A DNA stretch of 64,000 bases from positions 59,668,482 to 59,732,481 of the forward strand of contig JAVIAB010000046.1 of the NCBI GenBank assembly GCA_032433765.1, written 5' to 3'. This document shows positions 53,439 to 61,433 of the stretch, in pieces. Positions within the stretch are counted from its first letter, which is position 1; every line of letters begins with the position of its first letter. The position numbers were made by a program, and so were the translations under genes. The stretch is from Megaustenia siamemsis. Lineage: Eukaryota > Mollusca > Gastropoda > Stylommatophora > Ariophantidae. A model generated the notes under the pieces. That model ran no database searches and was not told where the DNA came from. It saw nothing but the letters and a program-made list of their open reading frames with translations.

Positions 53439-54364
53439 TGCCTGTGGATAAGTTTTATATGGGTCATAGCACCGGCTGTGGAGCGGCGGCGGCCTCGTGG
53501 GGCAGCCCAGTCGGCCTCGTACATAGGGCTGGCGATACAATGCTAGGTGACCTATCATTGGGGGGCTTTCAGCTGAAAGACGTAGGGAACCCTTTAGATT
53601 CTAGCGATGCGGCTACTAAAGAGTATGTTGACGCACGTGATGTCCTGCCTCTATCCGGAGGAAGTATGAGCGGTGCTCTCCATATGGGTGGCAACGAAAT
53701 TGCGGGTCTTGCTGATCCACAAACAGATCAAAGCGCGGCAACCAAAAAATACGTTGACGCCCTCGTTATATCCACAATGGATATATTAAACGCTAAAGTC
53801 CTACAGCTGGATGGATCAAAAGCACCAACCCACGACATTAAGTGGGGTCATCACAAAATATCCGAGCTCGCCGACCCCGAAGCACCCCAAGACGCGGCCA
53901 CTAAGGCATATGTTGAGGACACCATAAAAGATGAGCTCGTGAGAGCCTTGGGGCAACGCTACGATATATATGAGATTTCCTTGCAATGGACGTTATCTAG
54001 GACCTTATCGATCACCCCGATTGGGAACCCTCAGCTTACACAGGATCCGCGTAACGAAGGCGACAGAAAAGCAATCCTTTCCATAAGAGCGCCTGGGGTC
54101 TATAAGATTCAGTTGGTAGGACTGCGCAATGGGAGTATCCGCGAGTCGATTGACCTCTCGCTGCATATAGGCCCTCCCCCTGCGTTAGTGTTACAACATA
54201 CGATAACAGACTACATCCATTTCAACACCTCGGGAGTGTGTGTGATATCACAACCCTCGTCTTTAGAATTATCGATATCGATATCATCTGTGCGACCACC
54301 CATCAGTAATAATACAAAGTTCCTTAATATAAAGGCAACTCTCCTCATTGAGAAACTGTGGTAG
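53438..54364 (+). CDS. Fibre-like protein with tail-fibre repeats and C-terminal beta domain
   Basis: 308 residues from ATG 53438, overlapping the protease stop. It begins MPVDKFYMG. Three repeats follow in roughly residues 30-165: GDTMLGDLSLGGFQLKDVG..DAATKEYVD, GGSMSGALHMGGNEIAGLAD..AATKKYVD, and a third ending DAATKAYVE. This (M)xGxLxMxGxxIxxL...DAATKxYVD pattern is known from phage and giant-virus fibres that form trimeric shafts. The last ~130 residues are beta-rich and may form a knob. A receptor-binding fibre for a virion is the likely role (inference). The frame is intact. It shares its first residues with the next gene. Confidence 0.82.
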   Translation: MPVDKFYMGHSTGCGAAAASWGSPVGLVHRAGDTMLGDLSLGGFQLKDVGNPLDSSDAATKEYVDARDVLPLSGGSMSGALHMGGNEIAGLADPQTDQSAATKKYVDALVISTMDILNAKVLQLDGSKAPTHDIKWGHHKISELADPEAPQDAATKAYVEDTIKDELVRALGQRYDIYEISLQWTLSRTLSITPIGNPQLTQDPRNEGDRKAILSIRAPGVYKIQLVGLRNGSIRESIDLSLHIGPPPALVLQHTITDYIHFNTSGVCVISQPSSLELSISISSVRPPISNNTKFLNIKATLLIEKLW

Positions 54365-54423
54365 TTCGGGTCAATTCAACAAATATATTAGTTTATAATA
54401 TTGAATATGCCAGTATTACTACT

Positions 54424-55197
54424 ATGCCAGTAGACAAGTTCTTGCAAGGTTCAAGCAATGAGCACAGACCTAAGGTCTGGGCCACGAGGAATTGCTTCGC
54501 CAACCTCGGAGATGTTCGAGGATTCGATGATCCGGGGGGCGCGGGGGTGATTTATGGGATGGAGTTAGCCAAAGGAGGCCTTTATCGGCGGGCCGCCATA
54601 GAAAGTCATACAAGTGGTTTTGAACCCAATTGGGAGCTCAGGCTGGACCTAGCCATGCGCTATATAGATTTGCAAAGTCCGGCCGAGGGTGGTATTACAA
54701 AAGTGGTATGGCTAATGAACGCTGGCTGCATGTTTGTCGGCTATCGCCCGTCCGGCGCAGAGCCGATGACCCTCAATGGGCACGTTAATTCTTAATACCT
54801 GGGTCCGAAGGGAGTTAACGTTGCGAAGTTACAGGCTCAAACAACGGTTCCAAGAGACCTAGAAATCTTAAGAAAACCCCCAAAGGGGTCCGTGATATAT
54901 CTAGAAATTGAGACGGGCAGTATGCTCCCCAGCGCCCCGATCGAGATTTTGCCTGGGGTGTCAATCAAGTGGAAACGCCCCGAAATGACGGGTTTGGTTA
55001 TAAAAATTGGGGAGGGGAAGGCAGACCTCTCAACGAATGTTAGCGATTTGGAAGCAAACACGGTGTTTGAAAAAATATCCCTTGAATTTATATTCAGTGG
55101 ATTGTCGTTTTACTTTAAACGGCTACTTTTTAGCCTGACCCCGGTAAGTGATCGCGTTATTGAGCACCTAATTAAACAGATAAAAAGTTCTGCATAA
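54424..55197 (+). pseudogene. Second MPVDKF protein, interrupted by in-frame TAA
   Basis: ATG 54424 opens MPVDKFLQGSSNEHRPKV, sharing MPVDKF with the fibre-like protein just upstream. TAA at 54793-54795 stops it after 123 codons. The same frame then stays open through RDLEILRKPP, YLEIETGSMLPSAPIEILPG and ends at 55197, so the whole is one ~257-codon gene with a nonsense codon. No domain was recognised. The shared N-terminus suggests a common anchoring peptide, perhaps to the penton, as adenovirus fibres use. The body may be an alternative vertex spike. Confidence 0.65.
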
Positions 55198-55224
55198 AGC
55201 TTTATATACCTGTTCTGCCTGTCT

Positions 55225-55775
55225 ATGTATCCCACACTAGACGCGTCAGTTGATCGGCCTGTCGACCAGTCCTACCGCATTCAAGAGGTTGTCCGCCTGC
55301 GAAAATGTTTGGAGGACGAGAGAGATAAACGGACGTCCCTATACAAGAAATATCGGCGCGGTGCTAATAGTCTAGACGGTATTGATACGGCACTGTTTAC
55401 AGTCACAGCTGGGATGGGCGTTGGCGGTATTGCGCTTCTTTCAACCGTTATCATGGCTCCTGTAGCTCTAGGACTAGAGATTGGGGCCTAGCTTGTGGCA
55501 CCTTCGGGGCAGTCAGTAAGCTGGTAGCTCGCCAGCTGAATCTGAAGGCTAAGAAGCACGATGAGATTCGTGTTCTGGCTGAAAGTAAGCTAGACACCAT
55601 CGCCGGAATTGTATCCACAGCCCTAGAAGACGGCAATATTTCCGATGTGGAATTTAAACTAATTGTTGCCGAATTTGATAAGTGCCGGGCTATGAAGGAA
55701 AAGATTCGGTCTAAAACCCGAGAGCTGGATGACGCATCAAAAAAGAATGGATGGAGAGAGGGAAAGAGGAAGTAA
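55225..55775 (+). pseudogene. Membrane/coiled-coil Polinton protein, frameshifted
   Basis: ATG 55225 gives RIQEVVRLRKCLEDERDKRT (coiled coil), KKYRRGANSLDGIDTAL and a membrane-like helix GMGVGGIALLSTVIMAPVAL. The frame then stops at 55489-55491. The next frame continues immediately as CGTFGAVSKLVARQLNLKAK, KKHDEIRVLAESKLDTIAG and ISDVEFKLIVAEFDKCRAMK to TAA 55773-55775. I recognise both halves as one conserved protein common in Polintons and related animal genome ORFs, so a single-base frameshift near 55488 is likely. The function is unknown; a membrane-associated virion or assembly protein is inferred. Confidence 0.8.
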
Positions 55776-55867
55776 TTGCAGAATTCGTCAAATATCGTGG
55801 CGGTGCGCCGCAAAAATAACTTGTGCATGTGGTGACGCCTCTGAATGTCTTCCTCCCCCGTATACAC

Positions 55868-55896
55868 CTTCGCTGCGCGAGGCCCGTCTGGAGGAC
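55868..55896 (+). repeat. DHR copy 10, deleted form
   Basis: Lacks part of the central ttttac and has one substitution. Intergenic. Confidence 0.8.
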
Positions 55897-55987
55897 GCAC
55901 CTAAAGTACCAAGCGCTCCATCACAGTAAATAAATCTGTGCCCTACAATTAAAGCCGAGAAAGTTATTCCGGTATGGATAAACCGGT

Positions 55988-56284
55988 ATGGATAAACCAC
56001 TATATACTATGGATAGAATCCCAACAATCAAGGAGGTTAAAAGTGGTAAACGAATACGGATTCTTCTCCGCAGGGGCTATGATGTACTAGAACTTAAAAA
56101 ATCCGACGGGTCAGCTGTTGTGTTCAGACGACCAGCACCCTCTAACCGCCCACCTGAGTATCGAGTATTGGAGGTAGAGCCCCTCCTGATTGTTTGTAAT
56201 TCGCTGCGCGAGGCTTTTACCCGTCCGGAGGACGGGAAATCCCCTCTTCACGTTCCGTGGCTAAGTGGGGACAGCCCATTCTAA
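55988..56284 (+). CDS. 98-aa protein of unknown function with repeat insertion
   Basis: ATG 55988; a 13-bp duplication (ggtatggataaac) lies over the start. The sequence RIPTIKEVKSGKRIRILLRR then GYDVLELKKSDGSAVVFRR is basic. Near residue 72 the 33-bp repeat contributes SLREAFTRPED in frame, followed by GKSPLHVPWLSGDSPF. The stop lies inside the left arm of the 56273-56456 foldback. It is the last gene of the rightward cluster. No family recognised. Confidence 0.55.
   Translation: MDKPLYTMDRIPTIKEVKSGKRIRILLRRGYDVLELKKSDGSAVVFRRPAPSNRPPEYRVLEVEPLLIVCNSLREAFTRPEDGKSPLHVPWLSGDSPF
56200..56233 (+). repeat. DHR copy 11
   Basis: In frame as SLREAFTRPED in the 98-aa gene. Confidence 0.92.
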
Positions 56285-56456
56285 AATAAAAACCCGTCAC
56301 GGGACTGATTTTTCGGTCACAGGACTGATTTTTCGGTCACAGGTCCGATAAAAAGCCGATGAGCTGTGTGACCAAAAAAGTTGGCCTGTGACAGCTTTTC
56401 TTGTCCTGTGACCGCTTTTCTTGTCCCGTGACAGGTTTTTATTTTTAGAATGGGCT
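56273..56456. terminator. 184-bp foldback between convergent Polinton genes
   Basis: The arms agcccattctaaaataaaaa and its near-complement ttttatttttagaatgggct bound a structured centre. Duplicated units (actgatttttcggtcacagg twice on the left, gcttttcttgtcc twice on the right) also pair. It overlaps the end of the rightward 98-aa gene and precedes the 3' end of the leftward gene at 56578. A transcript from either strand would form a very stable hairpin. A bidirectional 3'-end signal is a guess; a small nested MITE is the alternative. Confidence 0.6.
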
Positions 56457-56488
56457 TCATGGATACAACTGAAAACGACGATTAACTA

Positions 56489-56521
56489 TCGCTGCGCGAG
56501 GCTTTTACCCGTCCGGAGGAC
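56489..56521 (+). repeat. DHR copy 12
   Basis: Complete copy, intergenic, to the right of the foldback. Confidence 0.92.
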
Positions 56522-56577
56522 AAGTAATATCGGGAGTTCCCGAAATTATATGTCGCTCTTTAGCATTTCAAAGGTCC

Positions 56578-56967
56578 TCAAATTCGTTTATTTTTGTCTC
56601 CTTCATATAGCATGTTAGCTAATTGTACTTTCTCCTCAGTCAGAATCTCTTTGATCATACCTAACCAGTCAGGCTGCTCATCACAAGGGTGGAGGACGCA
56701 AAACAGATCACCAACCTCACTATCTAAAAAGATTAAGCTCTGTATAATTTCGACTCTTTTATCAATATCTCCGTTCATAAACTCTATATATGTCCTATAC
56801 TTCTCCATCGTAGAGTGTATAATAGGAAACCCGTTAACAAAAACCCCATAATCCTTAAGATGCTTAAGTTTCATCTTCAAAAGCTGTTTAGCAACTTCTC
56901 TAATGAGAATTTCGCGCATGAATGGTATTTCCTTGAATGTCAAAGGCATTTCACTGATATTGTACAC
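56578..56967 (-). CDS. 129-aa Polinton protein of unknown function
   Basis: ATG 56967 opens MYNISEMPLTFKEIPFMREI; the body has REVAKQLLKMKLKHLKDYG and a C-terminal acidic part ending GDKNKRI. It appears alpha-helical with no cysteine cluster or membrane segment. It is more AT-rich in codon use than the capsid genes. It lies leftward between the right-end 163-aa gene and the foldback. No family recognised; an open frame of this length in gene-dense Polinton sequence supports a real gene, but only moderately. Confidence 0.5.
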   Translation of the reverse strand: MYNISEMPLTFKEIPFMREILIREVAKQLLKMKLKHLKDYGVFVNGFPIIHSTMEKYRTYIEFMNGDIDKRVEIIQSLIFLDSEVGDLFCVLHPCDEQPDWLGMIKEILTEEKVQLANMLYEGDKNKRI

Positions 56968-57105
56968 ACTCCCCCTCCCTCTAATTAGGAACTCGTGGCA
57001 TCAATATATATATGGTGGAGGGGTGGGGCGGGCGGTGGAACTACGGAATGGGCTTCCCCACCAACGTTCCGTCATATAGGTGGAGGTCCGCCGGATTATT
57101 CTTGT

Positions 57106-57597
57106 TTAATAGTACAAAAGATCCCAAGGATGAGGTGCTAGCTGTGGACCTCTATAATATGAAGTCTCAATCCAATCTTCATCCTCTGAATCGGTGTCCA
57201 GCCCCCTATCATATCTAGACATCCTCCTACAATATTTAGCTAGCACGCTCGGACGAACGCAGTTATCTATTGAATAAAGCTTCGCCCACTCATTTGTATT
57301 CCAGAGGGTAGTAACTAATTCCCAACGCACATCATCGAAGCGTAGTTTATGTTCACGCCTCAAAACCTCATATTGCAAAAGTCGTGGGAGCTCATCCAAT
57401 GGTAACCCCCTTCCCAACAATCGAGTGCGCATGATTCTAAATATTGTCAAATCTTGAAGAGAGGCATCAAGAGGCTCCATGGGAATCAATAGGCCTCTAT
57501 AACATCGGCAAAGTCGATAGTTGGTTATGACCCCAACACCACAAAGAGTGCACGTCCGTGTTACAGCCCCTCTTCGCAACTGCTTAACAGTAGGCAT
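57106..57597 (-). CDS. 163-aa right-end protein, TIR-derived start and zinc-knuckle
   Basis: Begins MPTVKQLR, exactly as the polymerase does, because the start codon and first eight codons lie in the terminal repeat; unique sequence follows. CTLCGVGVITNYRLCRC (about 16-32) resembles the CIGCGVGVSNKLSLCVRC block of the TIR protein, pointing to a related zinc knuckle. The rest includes an acidic tail (DTDSEDEDW). Expression is expected from the same promoter copy as at the left end, so polymerase and this protein may be co-regulated (inference). Function unknown. Confidence 0.65.
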   Translation of the reverse strand: MPTVKQLRRGAVTRTCTLCGVGVITNYRLCRCYRGLLIPMEPLDASLQDLTIFRIMRTRLLGRGLPLDELPRLLQYEVLRREHKLRFDDVRWELVTTLWNTNEWAKLYSIDNCVRPSVLAKYCRRMSRYDRGLDTDSEDEDWIETSYYRGPQLAPHPWDLLYY

Positions 57598-57630
57598 GTT
57601 GTAAATCTATAGCCATTAGCCCGCAAGTCT

Positions 57631-57909
57631 CTAATAGGGAATTTCGATCCGCGCTAGGCGTGTAAACTCCTTGTGAAAGGCTCTTGCACGTGCCTTGCTT
57701 TCTCTGGTGTGTGCGTTATGGTACCCACATCTTACACAGAGACTAAGCTTGTTTGAGACGCCCACGCCGCAGCCAATACATGGTGTTGTTCGACCACCTT
57801 TTCGCAATCTATCATTATGAATCCAGCAGTACGAACCCCTGCACGTCTTCCCACAGGTTGTAGTAGATCCCCACACTAGCCACGCACAATGATTTTTGCC
57901 TGGCGCCAT
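57631..57909 (-). CDS. Cys-rich 92-aa TIR protein, right copy
   Basis: Identical in protein sequence to the copy at 38056-38334, in the opposite orientation and pointing into the element. It carries the same CxxC...CxxC knuckle and basic C-terminus. It stands first in a leftward series: this gene, the 163-aa protein and the 129-aa protein. The identity of both copies implies recent homogenisation or a young element. Confidence 0.8.
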   Translation of the reverse strand: MAPGKNHCAWLVWGSTTTCGKTCRGSYCWIHNDRLRKGGRTTPCIGCGVGVSNKLSLCVRCGYHNAHTRESKARARAFHKEFTRLARIEIPY

Positions 57910-58000
57910 ATCATATATCTATATGGCTATCTATATGGCTATCTATATGGCTATCTATATATCTATCTATAGAGCTACACTCTCTAACTGTTTTTTCCTG

Positions 58001-58265
58001 AGTAGTTGATCCGGTATGAAAATGATACTACCCCCCTGAGCTCACCATCCCTGAAGCAAATTAAAACCCCCCAGCCCCCCTCGAGTTTGGGTAACCCAAA
58101 AACTTAAGGGTCCCGGTAGGGTTTCTGGTCACCGTCCGATATCAAATCGATCTAAAAAAGGTAGATTTGAGGTCACCCCAAAACTCGAGGGGGCTGGGGT
58201 TTTAATTTGCTTCAGGGATGGTGAGCTCAGGGGGGTGGTATCATTTTCATACCGGATCAACTACT
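58001..58265. repeat. Terminal foldback (palindromic hairpin), right end
   Basis: 265 bp in which 58001-58095 and the outer ~95 bp are inverted copies around a loop of about 75 bp. It has the same structure as the left end. An internal transposon-end sequence (agtagttgatcc) starts at 58001. Confidence 0.9.
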
Positions 58266-58271
58266 GCTGAG

Positions 58272-60255
58272 AGAGAGGGAATGAGATGATGCAGTGGAGC
58301 TGTGAGAGAGGGAATGAGATGATGCAGTGGAGCTGTGAGAGAGGGAATGAGATGATGCAGTGGAGCTGAGAGAGAGGGAATGAGAGGATGCAGTGGAGCT
58401 GTGAGAGAGGGAATGAGATGATGCAGTGGAGCTGTGAGAGAGGGAATGAGAGGATGCAGTGGAGCTGTGAGAGAGGGAATGAGATGATGCAGTGGAGCTG
58501 AGAGAGAGGGAATGAGAGGATGCAGTGGAGCTGTGAGAGAGGGAATGAGAGGATGCAGTGGAGCTGTGAGAGAGGGAATGAGAGGATGCAGTGGAGCTGT
58601 GTGAGAGGGAATGAGATGATGCAGTGGAGCTGTGAGAGAGGGAATGAGATGATGCAGTGGAGCTGTGAGAGAGGGAATGAGATGATGCAGTGGAGCTGAG
58701 AGAGAGGGAATGAGAGGATGCAGTGGAGCTGTGAGAGAGGGAATGAGATGATGCAGTGGAGCTGTGAGAGAGGGAATGAGAGGATGCAGTGGAGCTGAGA
58801 GAGAGGGAATGAGATGATGCAGTGGAGCTGAGAGAGAGGGAATGAGATGATGCAGTGGAGCTGTGAGAGAGGGAATGAGAGGATGCAGTGGAGCTGTGAG
58901 AGAGGGAATGAGATGATGCAGTGGAGCTGTGAGAGAGGGAATGAGATGATGCAGTGGAGCTGTGAGAGAGGGAATGAGAGGATGCAGTGGAGCTGTGAGA
59001 GAGGGAATGAGAGGATGCAGTGGAGTTGTGAGAGAGGGAATGAGAGGATGCAGTGGAGCTGTGAGAGAGGGAATGAGATGATGCAGTGGAGCTGTGAGAG
59101 AGGGAATGAGATGATGCAGTGGAGCTGTGAGAGAGGGAATGAGAGGATGCAGTGGAGCTGTGAGAGAGGGAATTTAGAGGGGACTGGAGCTTAAAGTGAG
59201 GGGAAATAGAGGGAATAGGATGGAAAGTTTTAGTGGAGCTGAGAGAGGGAACATTTAGAGGGAATGAGAGGGGGCAGTGGAGCTGTGAGAGAAGAAATGA
59301 GAGGGGGCAGTGGAGCTGTTAGAGAGGTTATGAGATTATGCAGTGGAGCTGAGAGAGAAGGAATGAGAGGGGGCAGTGGAGCTGTTAGAGAGGTTATGAG
59401 ATTATGCAGTGGAGCTGTGAGAGAGGGAATGAGAGGATGCAGTGGAGCTGTGAGAGAGGGAATGAGAGGATGCAGTGGAGCTGTGAGAGAGGGAATGAGA
59501 TGATGCAGTAGAGCTGAGAGAGAGGGAATGAGAGGATGCAGTGGAGCTGTGAGAGAGGGAATGAGAGGATGCAGTGGAGCTGTGAGAGAGGGAATGAGAG
59601 GATGCAGTGGAGCTGTGTGAGAGGGAATGAGAGGATGCAGTGGAGCTGTGAGAGAGGGAATGAGATGATGCAGTGGAGCTGTGAGAGAGGGAATGAGAGG
59701 ATGCAGTGGAGCTGTGAGAGAGGGAATGAGAGGATGCAGTGGAGCTGAGAGAGAGGGAATGAGATGATGCAGTGGAGCTGAGAGAGAGGGAATGAGAGGA
59801 TGCAGTGGAGCTGTGAGAGAGGGAATGAGATGATGCAGTGGAGCTGTGAGAGAGGGAATGAGATGATGCAGTGGAGCTGTGAGAGAGGGAATGAGATGAT
59901 GCAGTGGAGCTGTGAGAGAGGGAATGAGAGGATGCAGTGGAGCTGTGAGAGAGGGAATGAGAGGATGCAGTGGAGCTGTGAGAGAGGGAATTTAGAGGGG
60001 ACTGGAGCTTAGAGTGAGGGGAAATAGAGGGAATAGGATGGAAAGTTTTAGTGGAGCTGAGAGAGGGAACATTTAGAGGGAATGAGAGGGGGCAGTGGAG
60101 CTGTGAGAGAAGAAATGAGAGGGGGCAGTGGAGCTGTTAGAGAGGTTATGAGATTATGCAGTGGAGCTGAGAGAGAAGGAATGAGAGGATGCAGTGGAGC
60201 TGAGAGAGAAGGAATGAGAGGGGGCAGTGGAGCTGTGAGAGAGGGAATTTAGAGG
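58272..60255. repeat. GA-rich minisatellite, 33-bp unit (right of the Polinton)
   Basis: Units of atgcagtggagctgtgagag agggaatgagagg. A complex block (aatttagaggggactggagc onward) at 59171 recurs at 59989, an 818-bp duplication. Continuation of the array at 37150-37687. Open frames of QWSCERGNERM are artefacts of a 33-bp unit. Confidence 0.95.
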
Positions 60256-60376
60256 CAATGACAAAACACCTAACAACAGATATGGTTTGGCTAATGATAG
60301 TGTTGTCAGCATTAGTTTAGTCAAAGATAGAAAACCTGACAGCAGAGATGGTTTGGGTGTTGTCAGTATTAGTTTA
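60256..60376. repeat. 48-bp minisatellite, part left of the LINE
   Basis: Units with acagcagagatggtttgg and gttgtcagtattagttta, the same family as 61430-62790. Separated from it by the LINE at 60377-61429. Confidence 0.8.
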
Positions 60377-61390
60377 AAATGTTGCCCTACTTAAAGAATT
60401 TTTATTTGCTGACGATGCAGCCCTAGTCGCTCATAGTGAGGCCACCCTACAGTCGCTGATCAACAACCTGGATAAAGCATGCGACCTTTTTTCTCTGTCA
60501 ATTAATGTTCAGAAGACAGTAATACTAAATCAAGGTGACTTCAAACCTCTATCTATTACTCTAAAAGACTGCCCACTAGAATCAGTACAGAAATTTACAT
60601 ATCTTGGATCCACAGTTACGCAAACCATCTCTCTTGATGAAGAAATAAACTGTCGAATTGGTAAGGCAGCTACGACCTTCGGCAAACTCACAAAAAGGGC
60701 ATGGAACAACACGAAACTAACTCGAAAGACTAAACTCCTAATATATCAAACATGTGTGCTTAGCACACTACTATATGGATCCGAAACCTGGACAACATAC
60801 TCAAACCAGGAAAAAAGACTAAATGTATTCCACATGCGATGTCTCCGCAAAATAATGCACATCAAATGGCAAGACAAAATAACCAACTTAACTGTCCTGC
60901 AACGTGCTAAGACCTTAACAGTCATGTCGATGCTCAGAAGTCGAAGGCTAAGATGGCTGGGGCATGTCCAACGGATGGAAGAAAAACGCATTCCTAGGCA
61001 AATACTATATGGTGAGCTAAAACACGGAAAAAGACAAATCGGCAGACCTAAACTACGATATAGAGATATCTGCAAATCATCTCTGAAAGACTTCTCCATC
61101 TGTGAAAACGACTGGCAACATCTGGCAAGTGATCGCACATCATGGAGAGCATGCATAAGGAGCGGTATAACAACATTTGAGACTGTGCTAAGACAGGACT
61201 TTGAAGAGAAGAGACTCATGAAAAAGGATGGTAAACCCTGTGGATCAGCGAGCCTGACCTGTTCATTATGTGACCGCGTGTGTTTGTCAAACATTGGTAG
61301 AATTAGCCACGAGAGAAGCTGTTCAGCAAAAACAATACCTCAAAAAAATACGCAATAGCCTCCACTAGACCGTCTGACAAGACGAAAAGG

Positions 61391-61429
<39 letters not shown>
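60377..61429 (+). mobile_element. 5'-truncated non-LTR retrotransposon with (TA)n tail
   Basis: Inserted in the 48-bp array. Flanked by agtattagttta (60365-60376 and 61430-61441), which fits a 12-bp target duplication, although the array itself repeats similar text. It carries the 3' third of a LINE ORF and ends with a (TA)n tract (61394-61430). It is a different family from the RTE copies. Confidence 0.85.
60378..61358 (+). CDS. Non-LTR reverse transcriptase C-terminal fragment
   Basis: About 326 codons are open without an upstream ATG. LFADDAALVAH at 60402 is the RT catalytic motif C. It is followed by TYLGSTV, CVLSTLLYGSETWTTYS and RRLRWLGHVQRMEEKRIPRQ, the standard post-RT block. The C-terminus has CSLCDRVCLSN...H...SC, a Cys/His finger found in some invertebrate LINEs. 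The fragment lacks the endonuclease and most of the RT, so it is a dead 5'-truncated insertion, although the remaining frame is undamaged and therefore fairly young. Confidence 0.88.
   Translation, partial: NVALLKEFLFADDAALVAHSEATLQSLINNLDKACDLFSLSINVQKTVILNQGDFKPLSITLKDCPLESVQKFTYLGSTVTQTISLDEEINCRIGKAATTFGKLTKRAWNNTKLTRKTKLLIYQTCVLSTLLYGSETWTTYSNQEKRLNVFHMRCLRKIMHIKWQDKITNLTVLQRAKTLTVMSMLRSRRLRWLGHVQRMEEKRIPRQILYGELKHGKRQIGRPKLRYRDICKSSLKDFSICENDWQHLASDRTSWRACIRSGITTFETVLRQDFEEKRLMKKDGKPCGSASLTCSLCDRVCLSNIGRISHERSCSAKTIPQKNTQ

Positions 61430-61433
<4 letters not shown>

Larger units (their letters stand above)
37688..58265. mobile_element. Polinton/Maverick DNA transposon with nested RTE LINE
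   Basis: The ends are AGTAGTTGATCC... and its complement. Both sides are flanked by a 6-bp duplication GCTGAG (37682-37687 and 58266-58271), the target-duplication length known for Polintons. The element encodes protein-primed DNA polymerase B, a DDE integrase, a packaging ATPase, an adenain-like cysteine protease, and major and minor capsid proteins: the full Polinton core set. It also encodes PLA2-like, fibre-like and unknown proteins. A 3.2-kb RTE insertion accounts for part of the 20,578-bp length. Several genes are interrupted, so this copy is likely unable to move or form virions by itself. Confidence 0.97.
57578..58265 (-). repeat. Polinton right terminal inverted repeat
   Basis: 688 bp, the reverse complement of 37688-38387, apart from one fewer 12-bp unit and a C-run difference. 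The outer end at 58265 (ggatcaactact) is followed by the target duplication gctgag at 58266-58271. Confidence 0.95.

Noticed and set aside
54753..54765. Possible extra double-hairpin copy (cgcccgtccggcgcag)
   Set aside because: Only the cccgtccgg part matches and neither full stem is present; likely chance in GC-rich coding sequence.
39646..54795. TAG recoding (alternative genetic code) in the Polinton
   Set aside because: TAG also ends intact-looking genes (38334, 42417, 53022, 54364), and another lesion is TAA; simple nonsense mutations fit better.
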